Source: an uncultured Erysipelotrichaceae bacterium
Lineage (GTDB): Bacteria > Bacillota_I > Bacilli_A > Erysipelotrichales > Erysipelotrichaceae
NCBI GenBank assembly: GCA_905201565.1
Contig: CAJKOS010000076.1
Span: 1-8,295, forward strand
DNA: 8,295 nt
Direction: 5' to 3'
Shown here: piece after piece, positions 1 to 6,073 of the stretch
Layout of the letters: each line of letters opens with the position of its first letter
Numbering within the stretch: the first letter of the stretch is position 1
The notes under the pieces: generated by a model
Seen by the model: the letters and a program-made list of their open reading frames with translations, nothing else
Databases searched by the model: none
Told to the model about the DNA's origin: nothing
Program-made: the position numbers and the translations under genes

Positions 1-227
1 CTGCTTCTCTTTCCCAGATTGTGGCATGGGTTGGCATGCGCCTTGAAACAAACTTCTCCGAGTGTGCAATCCTCGGTATGGTTGGTGCAGGTGGTATTGG
101 GTATGTCATTTCCAACAGCCTGCAGGGCTATGACTACGGCACAGCCGGTATTGCCATCCTGCTTGTCTTCATAGTTGCCTACAGCATTGAGCGCATCTTT
201 GTCAGAATCAAGAATAAGTTCTCCTGA
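1..227 (+). CDS. phnE: Phosphonate-type ABC transporter permease PhnE, C-terminal fragment
   Basis: Partial gene running in from the left edge; the frame is open from base 3 and gives 74 residues before TGA at 225-227. The fragment has the typical end of the PhnE subfamily of binding-protein-dependent permeases: an R-x-E-T-N stretch, then a Gly-rich ILGMVGAGGIG motif, a YDYGTAG turn, and a final membrane helix (about the last 25 residues, rich in I/L/V) ending in a basic tail RIKNKFS. The EAA loop that contacts the ATPase would lie just upstream, outside the window. In the family, PhnE forms the membrane channel of a phosphonate (or phosphite/2-aminoethylphosphonate) importer with PhnC (ATPase) and PhnD (binding protein), which would be expected to the left. 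Substrate cannot be told from this end. The GTG at 21 is an internal Val codon, not a start. Confidence 0.85.
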   Translation, partial: ASLSQIVAWVGMRLETNFSECAILGMVGAGGIGYVISNSLQGYDYGTAGIAILLVFIVAYSIERIFVRIKNKFS

Positions 228-230
228 TCT

Positions 231-1031
231 TCAATGCCATCCAAAAAGGGATTGGTTTTCGTTCAGGGTGCTGATAAATTCCATATCGTTTTCATCAAGG
301 GTGAAATGGAACACATCGATGTTCTGTTTCATCCTTTCTTTATGGGAAGACTTCGGAATGACAGCTATGCCGTTTTCTATAAGGTAACGCAATGCAACCT
401 GGGCAGAGGTGACATGGTGCTTGTTGGCAATGTCCATCAATACCGGTTCATGGAAGATGTCCCTTCTGCCTTCGGTGAATGAACCCCAGGATTGCATCTG
501 TGTGCCATGTTTTTCCATATGTGCCTTCAATTCCAGCTGTGGGTAATAGACATGGGATTCCACCTGGTTGATGGTGGGTATGATATTGCAGTTTGTGATG
601 AAGTTGTCATAGAAGGATTGGGAGAAGTTGGATACCCCGATGGCACGCACCTTTCCCTGTTCATAGGCTTCTTCAAATGCCTTGTACATCGCATTTGCAC
701 TGCTGTAAGGCTCATGTATGAGCAAGAGGTCAATGTAGTCGGTGTTGAGTGTTTTCAAATCCTGTTCAATGGCTTTCTTTGCACTGTTGTAGTCAATGTG
801 TGGTCGGCAGAGTTTTGTGGTGATGAAGAATTCGCTGCGATCGATGCCGCTTTCACGGATGGCTTTGCCAACGATGTCCTGGTTGGCATACATTTCTGCT
901 GTATCAAACAAGCGATAACCAATATCGATGGCAGTTTTTAGTGCTGTTAATCCTTCACTTCCTCTTACATCCCATGTGCCAAAGCCAACGATGGGCATGT
1001 CTATGCCGTTATTGAGTGTAATAAATTCCAT
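231..1031 (-). CDS. Aldo/keto reductase (NADPH-dependent type)
   Basis: A 266-residue soluble oxidoreductase of the aldo/keto reductase superfamily, a TIM barrel that reduces aldehydes and ketones with NAD(P)H. The full catalytic tetrad is visible: D43 and Y48 in DTAEMY, K73 in TTK, H106 in LLIHEP. Other family signatures are VGFGTW near the N-terminus, GKVRAIGVSNF (126-136), the NQVESH substrate/cofactor segment (155-160), and the cofactor-phosphate motif IPKSSHKER (225-233), typical of NADPH users. A WGSFTEGRRDIF stretch (182-193) resembles small bacterial AKRs of the 2,5-diketo-gluconate reductase/glyoxal reductase type; the true substrate is unknown. The start was chosen because AAGGAG precedes ATG at 1031 by 5 nt. 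The frame stays open upstream to 1178, but that extension is non-conserved, Cys-rich and covers the intergenic region. A weak minus-strand -10 (TACACT, 1050-1055) lies just upstream. The gene is tail to tail with phnE. Confidence 0.93.
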   Translation of the reverse strand: MEFITLNNGIDMPIVGFGTWDVRGSEGLTALKTAIDIGYRLFDTAEMYANQDIVGKAIRESGIDRSEFFITTKLCRPHIDYNSAKKAIEQDLKTLNTDYIDLLLIHEPYSSANAMYKAFEEAYEQGKVRAIGVSNFSQSFYDNFITNCNIIPTINQVESHVYYPQLELKAHMEKHGTQMQSWGSFTEGRRDIFHEPVLMDIANKHHVTSAQVALRYLIENGIAVIPKSSHKERMKQNIDVFHFTLDENDMEFISTLNENQSLFGWH

Positions 1032-1072
1032 GGTATCTCCTTTTTCTATAGTGTACTGCAGAACACAAACTG

Positions 1073-1088
1073 TTTTGCATACGCAAAA
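1073..1088. promoter_or_regulatory. Inverted repeat in divergent intergenic region, possible operator
   Basis: TTTTGC (1073-1078) and GCAAAA (1083-1088) are perfect 6-bp inverted arms around ATAC. The element sits in the 150-bp region between the minus-strand aldo/keto reductase and the plus-strand DUF5688 gene. It overlaps the place where a -35 for the reductase would fall (TGCAAA on the minus strand, 18 bp from a TACACT -10 at 1050-1055). It could be an operator, but dyads of this size occur by chance and no regulator gene is nearby. Apart from this and a small TCAAA-T-TTTGA dyad at 1115-1125, I see no clear promoter for the DUF5688 gene in the region. Confidence 0.3.
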
Positions 1089-1181
1089 AATAGAGAAATG
1101 ACAAGAAAACTTCATCAAATTTTGAGGAGATCGCATTTTTCCAACAATAAAAGAAGTAGAAATGCAAGGAGGATACACAAA

Positions 1182-2081
1182 ATGATGAATTTCAAAGCAT
1201 TCCAGAAATGGGCACAGGAGTCTTTAGAGAAAAGATGTCCAGAGGCGGTGGTGAGGATCACCCCCATCCATCGCGGCGTGAGGGGTTCCTTCACCGGACT
1301 GTCAGTTCTCATGCCGGGGCAGAAGGCGGGCATCGTTGCAAATCTGGATGTCTACTACATGCGCTATTGTCACCATGAGGACAGTACAAAACTGATTGAT
1401 GAGATGCTGGAAGAGTGTGTGGACGAGTCGTTCAGTGCGTTTCTCGACAAATACCTGTCTTATGATGTTGCGAAGGACAGATTGTTTGCCCAGCTGCGCT
1501 GTCTGGAGGATGTCAATGATGATCAGATCTGTTATCAGATAGGTGACTTTGCGATGATCTTCTTCCTGATGGTTGGAGGCACTGGGAATGGATGGCGGTG
1601 CATGCAGGTGACAGAGTCACTTCTCGAACAGTTTGATGTGAGTCCTGAAGAGCTGATGCGCACTGCCCTGAAGAACAGTGAGAAGCTGATGCCACCGCTC
1701 ATCACCCCGATGGGTACCTATATCAAAGATGGCATGGATTGTGATGAGGGGAGTTCTTCAACCATGATTTTGGTGACAAACAAGCAGTCAAACCGCGGTG
1801 CTGTCGTATTGTTCTATGAAGGGGTGATGGAGAGGATTGCGAATTACCTGCAGGATGATCTTTTGATCATTCCTTCGTCCATCCATGAGATGCTGGTGGT
1901 TCCTTTCAGTGAACATGCTGGAAATGAGGAAAACCTAGAAGAACTGATCCAGGAACTGAATGAAAGCCGGATGGTGAGAATGGGTGAGAAGCTATCTGAT
2001 CATCTTTACTTCTACAACCGGTTTACCCATGGCTTTGCCATTGTCCTTGAGGCAGAACAGGAAAATACGATGATCAGCTAA
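1182..2081 (+). CDS. DUF5688 family protein, function unknown
   Basis: A 299-residue, probably cytosolic protein with no signal peptide or clear membrane helix. I recognise it as DUF5688, a family common in Lachnospiraceae and related gut Firmicutes and without known function. The best match is the C-terminal half: a S-T-M-I-L-V-T-N-K strand, RGAVVLFYEGVMERIANYL, an IIPSSIHEMLVVP motif (about residues 227-239), and the ending LNESRMV...LSDHLYFYNR. The N-terminal half carries the GLSVL-(x)n-ANLDVYYMRY segment, corresponding to the family's usual xPTIYLDxYYxxY motif. The start is the first of two tandem ATGs, with a perfect AAGGAGG (1166-1172) 9 nt upstream; the frame is open to 1098 but that stretch has no ribosome site. 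It lies 61 nt upstream of larC on the same strand, but larC appears to have its own promoter, so a shared function is not implied. No enzyme motif was recognised. Confidence 0.85.
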   Translation: MMNFKAFQKWAQESLEKRCPEAVVRITPIHRGVRGSFTGLSVLMPGQKAGIVANLDVYYMRYCHHEDSTKLIDEMLEECVDESFSAFLDKYLSYDVAKDRLFAQLRCLEDVNDDQICYQIGDFAMIFFLMVGGTGNGWRCMQVTESLLEQFDVSPEELMRTALKNSEKLMPPLITPMGTYIKDGMDCDEGSSSTMILVTNKQSNRGAVVLFYEGVMERIANYLQDDLLIIPSSIHEMLVVPFSEHAGNEENLEELIQELNESRMVRMGEKLSDHLYFYNRFTHGFAIVLEAEQENTMIS

Positions 2082-2090
2082 GCAGTGTGG

Positions 2091-2118
2091 TTGCGTCAAA
2101 TGCACGGCGGGGTACAAT
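2091..2118 (+). promoter_or_regulatory. Putative sigma-70/SigA promoter for larC
   Basis: TTGCGT (2091-2096) and TACAAT (2113-2118) are separated by 16 bp in the 61-bp gap between the DUF5688 stop and the larC start. The -10 matches consensus at 5 of 6 positions; the -35 is weak (3 of 6). Transcription would begin near 2125, just before the AAAGGA ribosome site (2127-2132), leaving a very short leader. The site suggests larC can be transcribed independently; no terminator separates the two genes, so read-through is also possible. Confidence 0.45.
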
Positions 2119-2142
2119 AAGGTGGTAAAGGATGGATTACAG

Positions 2143-3363
2143 ATGAAAACATTGTATCTTGATTGTGGCATGGGTGCAGCAGGCGATATGTTGACGGCAG
2201 CCCTGTTGGAATTGTTTGAAAACAAAGAAGAAGTTGTAGAAAAGCTGAATGCGCTGCATGTACCTGGTGTGACATACACGGCAGAACATGTCAGTAAGTG
2301 CGGTATTGGCGCAACCCATATGCATGTTATGGTCAATGGTGAAGAAGAAGGTGAACATATGCACCATCACCATCATGACCACGACCACGAACATCACCAC
2401 CATCATAGTGGTATGCATGAGATTTCTCACATCGTGGAACATCTTTCCGTGGATGAGAAGGTCAGAAAAGATATCATGGCTGTCTTTGGCATGATAGCGG
2501 AAGCAGAAAGTACCGTACATGGTATGTCAGTCGATGAGATCCACTTCCATGAGGTTGGAACGATGGATGCGGTGGCAGATGTTGCGGCAGTATGCTATCT
2601 CATGCATCAGCTGGATGTGGATGAGGTAATTGCGACACCTGTTAATACAGGTAGTGGGCATGTGCATTGTGCCCATGGCATCCTACCGGTACCAGCGCCG
2701 GCAACAGCTTTGTTGTTAAAAGATATTCCGATTTTCAATAACAACATCCAGATGGAGTTATGCACACCTACAGGTGCTGCTTTGTTGAAGTATTTTGTCA
2801 ACCGCTTTGGCAATATGCCGGTCATGAAGGTACATGCCATCGGCTATGGTGCAGGCATGAAGGATCTTGAGGCTGCCAATGTTGTAAGGGCCGTCCTTGG
2901 CGAAACGGAAAGTGCAGCTGAAGAAGTCATTGAATTGCAGTGCAATGTGGATGATATGACAGCAGAGGCAGTTTCCTTTGCTATGGAACAGTTCTTTGCC
3001 CATGGAGCAAGAGAGGTATATACCGTTTCAGCAGGAATGAAAAAATCCCGTCCGGGATTGTTGTTGTGTGTGATGTGTATGGAAAAGGACCGCGATGCGA
3101 TGCTGGAGCTCATCTTCCGCCATACAACGACCATCGGTGTGCGGGAACATCGGACAAAGCGCTATACATTGAAGCGCACAATGGAAAGTCTTGATACACC
3201 ATATGGTGTGGTGAGACGCAAGGTTTCCGAAGGTTTTGGCACAAGGCGGGAAAAACTGGAATATGAAGATCTTGCCCGCATTGCCCGTGAAAAGAATGTA
3301 TCTCTTTCAGAAGTGGCAGCCCTCATCAAAGAAGACGGGGGATGTAAGTCTCAAGAAGATTGA
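2143..3363 (+). CDS. larC: LarC, nickel-pincer cofactor biosynthesis nickel insertase
   Basis: A 406-residue LarC. In the family this is the CTP-dependent enzyme that inserts nickel into pyridinium-3,5-bisthiocarboxylic acid mononucleotide, the last step in making the nickel-pincer nucleotide of lactate racemase LarA and related racemases/epimerases. Visible signatures are the N-terminal LYLDCGMGAAGDM (4-16), DEIHFHEVGTMDAVADV (131-147), CTPTGAALLKYF (207-218), CNVDDMTAE (267-275), the C-terminal-domain motif GMKKSRPG (298-305), and HTTTIGVR (327-334). Between the first two lies a nickel-binding-type loop, residues 71-93, with 14 His plus several Asp/Glu. In Lactiplantibacillus plantarum larC is split into larC1/larC2 and joined by programmed frameshifting; here one frame covers both parts. 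The start ATG at 2143 has AAAGGA 10 nt upstream and begins exactly at the conserved strand; the in-frame GTG at 2122 overlaps the ribosome site. No larA, larB or larE is visible. The 3' end overlaps the minus-strand neighbour by 38 nt. Confidence 0.95.
   Translation: MKTLYLDCGMGAAGDMLTAALLELFENKEEVVEKLNALHVPGVTYTAEHVSKCGIGATHMHVMVNGEEEGEHMHHHHHDHDHEHHHHHSGMHEISHIVEHLSVDEKVRKDIMAVFGMIAEAESTVHGMSVDEIHFHEVGTMDAVADVAAVCYLMHQLDVDEVIATPVNTGSGHVHCAHGILPVPAPATALLLKDIPIFNNNIQMELCTPTGAALLKYFVNRFGNMPVMKVHAIGYGAGMKDLEAANVVRAVLGETESAAEEVIELQCNVDDMTAEAVSFAMEQFFAHGAREVYTVSAGMKKSRPGLLLCVMCMEKDRDAMLELIFRHTTTIGVREHRTKRYTLKRTMESLDTPYGVVRRKVSEGFGTRREKLEYEDLARIAREKNVSLSEVAALIKEDGGCKSQED
2353..2421 (+). other. His-rich metal-binding loop within larC
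   Basis: Codons 71-93 of larC encode a run with 14 His, three Asp/Glu between the His blocks, and two blocks of five consecutive His (74-78 and 84-88). The DNA is an imperfect CAY repeat, prone to slippage and hence to length variation between strains. LarC proteins often carry His-rich loops of variable length, thought to bind or store nickel. It is a coding feature, not a separate element. Confidence 0.8.
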
Positions 3364-4174
3364 GACACTGAACAGTTTTACGTAAGTCTTCCTCATAGAT
3401 TGCATGGGGAAGACTTCCTTTTTTTATGTCTGGAAAGATGGAGAAGTCATGCAATGTGAGGGTGACTTTGTCCTTTTCATAGACGATGGTGAAATTGCCG
3501 GCTATTTCCAATATGGAAGTCAATGTATCACGACGGCTTGCGGTGAGAAATGTCATGTTTTTGGAAGTTGGTTCAGCTTCGATGACAAAGTAAGAAAGGA
3601 ATACCGGGTCGTGGACGAGTTCGCAGTTTTCATCATCATTGGATCCTCTGCTCATGATGGAATAGGCACCATCGATGGGAGAATCCTGGTCAGTGTGCAG
3701 GGTGATGATAAATGTGTCATGTATTCCCGGCTTTTTTTCAATGCGATACCGTGGTGTTTCATAAATGCTGTAGGTCATTTCCTTACGGAATGCCTGCCTG
3801 TCTTCTTTCATATGCATGGTCAATACCGGGCTGCCTTCATCATCTGTATCCGATGGGATGATATGAGGCTGATAGTTTTCCCATAACTGGGTGAGAAGGG
3901 ATGGCAGTAATTGATGATAGAGCATTGTTTTCTGCTGGGTGCGGATGTTTTTCTTGAGGTGGTCAGAGAAGAAGGAAAAATATAAAAATAAAGCAAAAAT
4001 GAGCAACAGGGGAATGAGAAGAAATGTCCAGTGCGTGGAAAGGTACAGAAAGAGGAAGATGGGAATTGCGGCAGCTGAAAACATCGTCCCGCTGAATGCG
4101 GTAAGATCGAGATCGTGACCAAGATCATGTAAGAGGTTGTTGATATCTGTTAATGTCTGATGGTCAATATGCAT
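3326..4174 (-). CDS. DUF3137-like two-TM membrane protein, function unknown
   Basis: A 282-residue protein. After a short N-terminal segment with an amphipathic look (HDLGHDLDL), two adjacent hydrophobic helices follow (about 28-46 and 50-70), then a basic stretch (HLKKNIRTQQK) and a long soluble domain, probably cytoplasmic. The C-terminal region matches the pattern I associate with DUF3137: a HDPVFLSYFVIEAEPTSK segment (188-205; the family has an F-x-x-x-F-x-V-x-S/A core), a LTASRRDTLTSILE helix (210-223), an FTIVYEKDKVTLTL hairpin, then FSIFPDI and a final helix. The assignment rests on pattern resemblance only. The start ATG at 4174 was chosen because AGGGAG lies 7 nt upstream; the frame is open to 4228 but that start has no ribosome site. 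The stop at 3326-3328 lies within larC (38-nt tail-to-tail overlap). It is divergent from the cydDC-like operon. No catalytic motif was seen. Confidence 0.75.
   Translation of the reverse strand: MHIDHQTLTDINNLLHDLGHDLDLTAFSGTMFSAAAIPIFLFLYLSTHWTFLLIPLLLIFALFLYFSFFSDHLKKNIRTQQKTMLYHQLLPSLLTQLWENYQPHIIPSDTDDEGSPVLTMHMKEDRQAFRKEMTYSIYETPRYRIEKKPGIHDTFIITLHTDQDSPIDGAYSIMSRGSNDDENCELVHDPVFLSYFVIEAEPTSKNMTFLTASRRDTLTSILEIAGNFTIVYEKDKVTLTLHDFSIFPDIKKGSLPHAIYEEDLRKTVQCLNLLETYIPRLL
3384..3425 (+). terminator. Rho-independent terminator of larC
   Basis: AAGTCTTCC (3384-3392) pairs perfectly with GGAAGACTT (3408-3416), giving a 9-bp stem with a 15-nt loop, followed by CC and seven T (3419-3425). It begins 21 nt after the larC stop. 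It lies wholly inside the 3' part of the minus-strand DUF3137-like gene, over its codons about 250-264, so the same bases serve as terminator on one strand and coding sequence on the other. On the minus strand the stem has no downstream T-run, so it looks one-directional. Confidence 0.8.
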
Positions 4175-4196
4175 GGCGAAACTCCCTGAAACAAAG

Positions 4197-4227
4197 ATTA
4201 GTATGAAGGAATTGCGTATTTTGTCCA
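4197..4227 (-). promoter_or_regulatory. Possible promoter of the DUF3137-like gene
   Basis: Reading the minus strand, TGGACA (4227-4222) matches the -35 consensus at 5 of 6 positions; 18-19 bp further lies TACTAAT (4203-4197) as a poor -10. A start about 15 nt before the AGGGAG ribosome site would result. The spacing is long and the -10 weak, so this is a tentative call. Confidence 0.27.
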
Positions 4228-4247
4228 AGCGTGTTTCTGGTCAGATT

Positions 4248-4275
4248 CTGTAAAGTTTGTGCAAACTGACTACAG
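4248..4275. promoter_or_regulatory. Composite dyad upstream of the cydD -35, possible regulatory site
   Basis: AGTTTG (4254-4259) and CAAACT (4262-4267) form perfect 6-bp arms around TG. They are flanked by a second inverted pair, CTGTA (4248-4252) and TACAG (4271-4275), slightly off centre. The element ends 2 bp before the -35 of the cydD-like operon, the usual place for an activator, and is also upstream of the minus-strand DUF3137-like gene. It has no T-run and is not a terminator. Function is inferred only from position and symmetry. Confidence 0.3.
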
Positions 4276-4277
4276 TG

Positions 4278-4306
4278 TTGCGATGTATGAAATGGTATGT
4301 TAAAAT
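4278..4306 (+). promoter_or_regulatory. Extended -10 promoter of the cydDC-ygbA-ybaN operon
   Basis: TTGCGA (4278-4283) and TAAAAT (4301-4306) are spaced by exactly 17 bp, with an extended -10 TG at 4298-4299. The -35 matches 4 of 6 and the -10 5 of 6 consensus positions. The predicted transcription start is near 4313, about 30 nt before the cydD-like start codon and at the left edge of the GTTAG palindrome. Confidence 0.6.
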
Positions 4307-4312
4307 CCACGC

Positions 4313-4332
4313 GTTAGTTATTATTAACTAAC
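4313..4332. promoter_or_regulatory. GTTAG-type palindromic operator over the transcription start
   Basis: GTTAGTTA (4313-4320) and TAACTAAC (4325-4332) are perfect 8-bp inverted arms around TTAT. The palindrome covers about +1 to +20 of the predicted transcript and ends 1 nt before the GGAGG ribosome site (4334-4338), the layout of a repressor operator. The GTTAG half-site is like that bound by MarR-family MepR, which represses efflux genes; that link is by resemblance only. No regulator gene is in the window. In RNA the same arms could form a hairpin next to the ribosome site; with no T-run after it, it is not a terminator. Confidence 0.6.
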
Positions 4333-4342
4333 TGGAGGTTTT

Positions 4343-6073
4343 ATGATAGATACAAGACTCTTGAAGCTTGTACGGGGCAGTGGGAAGTACATCTTCCTCA
4401 CGGCATTTCTGCAATGGCTTCAACTGTTATGCAATATAGTCATCATGTCATCAGTCGCATGGCTTTTGAACATGTTTTTTGTTGGGAATATCACCCATGA
4501 AGGAAGTATGAACTTTCTGCTCATTGTGCTTGTGGCAGTGGTTATACGTGCTTTGTGGGCACTTGGCAGTGCAAAGACGAGTTATCTTGCCAGCAGTACG
4601 GTCAAACATGTGCTGCGCACAAAGATTATGGAAAAGATGTTGCGGATGGGTGGAAACTACCAGGAAACGGTGGCGACTTCCGAAGTTGTACAGCTTTCAA
4701 CAGAAGGTGTTGATCAGCTCGAAACGTATTTTTCTTCCTATCTGCCACAGTTCATCTATGCCCTGGCTGCACCGTTGACATTGTTTGTCTTCCTTTCGCA
4801 GTTCAGCTTTTCTGCAGCTTTGATATTGTTTATCTGTGTGCCTTTGATTCCGATGACGATCATCATCGTGCAGAAAACGGCAAAGAAGCTTCTTGCAAAG
4901 TATTGGGGACAGTATACGGCACTAGGTGATACATTCCTGGAAAACCTGCAGGGACTTGCGACCGCAAAGGTCTACCAGGCAGATGAGATGAAGCAGAAAC
5001 AGATGAATGAAGAAGCGGAGAAGTTCCGCATCATCACGATGAAGGTGCTGACCATGCAGCTGAATTCTGTTTCGATCATGGACCTGCTTGCCTATGGTGG
5101 GGCAGCTCTAGGCATGATTATGGCAATTCATGCCTATTCAAACAATGCGGTAAGCCTCTATGGCTGTTTGTTAATCATTCTTCTTGCGGCAGATTACTTC
5201 CTGCCAATGCGATTGCTCGGTTCTTATTTCCATATTGCGATGAACGGTATTGCTTCTTCAGGCAAGATCTTTGCAATGCTGGAAAAGGAAGAAGAACCTA
5301 AGGGCAGTGCACCATTTCCAAAGGATATGCCTGTGATACTGAAAGATGTGCATTTTTCCTATGATGAAAGCAGGGAAGTGCTTCATGACATCAATATGGC
5401 ATTTGCCCCACAGGGTATGTATGCCATTGTCGGAGAAAGCGGCTGTGGCAAGTCCACGATTGCTTCCTTACTGATGGGAAGACATCGTCATTATGAAGGG
5501 ACGATGCGCATTGGTGAAAGAAACCTGTTGGAAATTGATGAAGACAGCCTTTATCAGAATATGACATATGTTGGTCATGATGCTTCGCTTTTTGCAGGGA
5601 CACTCAGGGATAACCTGCTTGCTGGTGATGCAGAAGCAGATGACAAAGAGATGTGGGATGTGCTTGCAAAGGTAAAACTCGATGCATGGCTCAGGGAAGA
5701 AGATGGTCTTGATACGGTCATCCTTCCTTCCGCCAGCAATCTTTCTGGGGGACAGTGTCAGCGCATTGCCATTGCAAGAGCCTTGTTACATGATTCTTCG
5801 ATCTATATTTTTGATGAAGCTTCGAGCAACATCGATGCGGATAGTGAAGAGATCATCATGCAGAATATTGAAATGCTTGCCAGAACAAAGATGGTCATTC
5901 TCATCTCACACCGTCTGCTCAATGTGGTCAATGCGGAGAATATCTTTGTTTTGGAAGAGGGAAATGTTGTAGAAAGTGGAACACATCCAGCTTTACTGGA
6001 ACATGATGGTGTATATGCGTCGCTTTGGAAAAAACAGCAGGAACTTGAACACTATGCAGGAGGTGCAGCATGA
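4343..6073 (+). CDS. cydD: CydD-like ABC exporter subunit (membrane domain plus ATPase)
   Basis: A 576-residue half-transporter: six-helix exporter membrane domain (about 15-310) followed by an ATPase domain (330-576). The membrane half resembles CydD: EVVQLSTEGVDQLETYFSSY, LPQF, the GDTFLENLQGLATAK coupling segment (195-209) and ITMKVL (231-236). CydDC heterodimers export cysteine and glutathione, bear on haem homeostasis and are needed for cytochrome bd assembly where that oxidase exists. ATPase motifs are Walker A GESGCGKST (364-372), signature LSGGQ (467-471), Walker B IYIFDE with D491/E492, D-loop SSNID and switch H523. Unusually, the Q-loop position is His (H412 in YVGHDASLF), where E. 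coli CydD has Gln. The start ATG follows GGAGG by 4 nt. The stop overlaps the next start by 4 nt (ATGA), so a heterodimer with the next product is expected. No cydAB gene is visible, and other heterodimeric exporters look similar, so the substrate is inferred. Confidence 0.85.
   Translation: MIDTRLLKLVRGSGKYIFLTAFLQWLQLLCNIVIMSSVAWLLNMFFVGNITHEGSMNFLLIVLVAVVIRALWALGSAKTSYLASSTVKHVLRTKIMEKMLRMGGNYQETVATSEVVQLSTEGVDQLETYFSSYLPQFIYALAAPLTLFVFLSQFSFSAALILFICVPLIPMTIIIVQKTAKKLLAKYWGQYTALGDTFLENLQGLATAKVYQADEMKQKQMNEEAEKFRIITMKVLTMQLNSVSIMDLLAYGGAALGMIMAIHAYSNNAVSLYGCLLIILLAADYFLPMRLLGSYFHIAMNGIASSGKIFAMLEKEEEPKGSAPFPKDMPVILKDVHFSYDESREVLHDINMAFAPQGMYAIVGESGCGKSTIASLLMGRHRHYEGTMRIGERNLLEIDEDSLYQNMTYVGHDASLFAGTLRDNLLAGDAEADDKEMWDVLAKVKLDAWLREEDGLDTVILPSASNLSGGQCQRIAIARALLHDSSIYIFDEASSNIDADSEEIIMQNIEMLARTKMVILISHRLLNVVNAENIFVLEEGNVVESGTHPALLEHDGVYASLWKKQQELEHYAGGAA

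Noticed and set aside
492..941. Plus-strand open frame of 149 codons
   Set aside because: Lies antisense to the aldo/keto reductase, whose complete catalytic tetrad proves the minus strand codes; the plus frame is a Cys/Val-rich shadow.
1064..1071. AGTTTGTG shared (minus strand here) with 4254-4261 in the other divergent region, as a common operator
   Set aside because: An 8-mer shared by two regions of about 150 bases is expected by chance on either strand, and similarity does not extend beyond it.
1032..1178. N-terminal extension of the aldo/keto reductase by 49 codons
   Set aside because: No ribosome site, composition unlike the family, and the internal ATG at 1031 has AAGGAG at good spacing and starts at the conserved first strand.
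1098..1181. N-terminal extension of the DUF5688 protein by 28 codons
   Set aside because: Basic, low-complexity translation with no ribosome site; AAGGAGG at 1166-1172 points to the ATG at 1182.
2353..2421. CAY-rich stretch as a repeat array or frameshift site
   Set aside because: It encodes the His loop typical of LarC, and the frame continues intact on both sides through all later motifs; no evidence for frameshifting here.
3404..3886. Plus-strand open frame of 160 codons opposite the DUF3137-like gene
   Set aside because: Its translation has no family resemblance or ribosome site; it starts inside the larC terminator hairpin and mirrors a minus-strand gene with good start and domain pattern.
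4313..4332. GTTAG palindrome as a terminator or attenuator
   Set aside because: There is no T-run after the arms, the stem is AT-rich and weak, and a ribosome site follows at once; an operator fits better.
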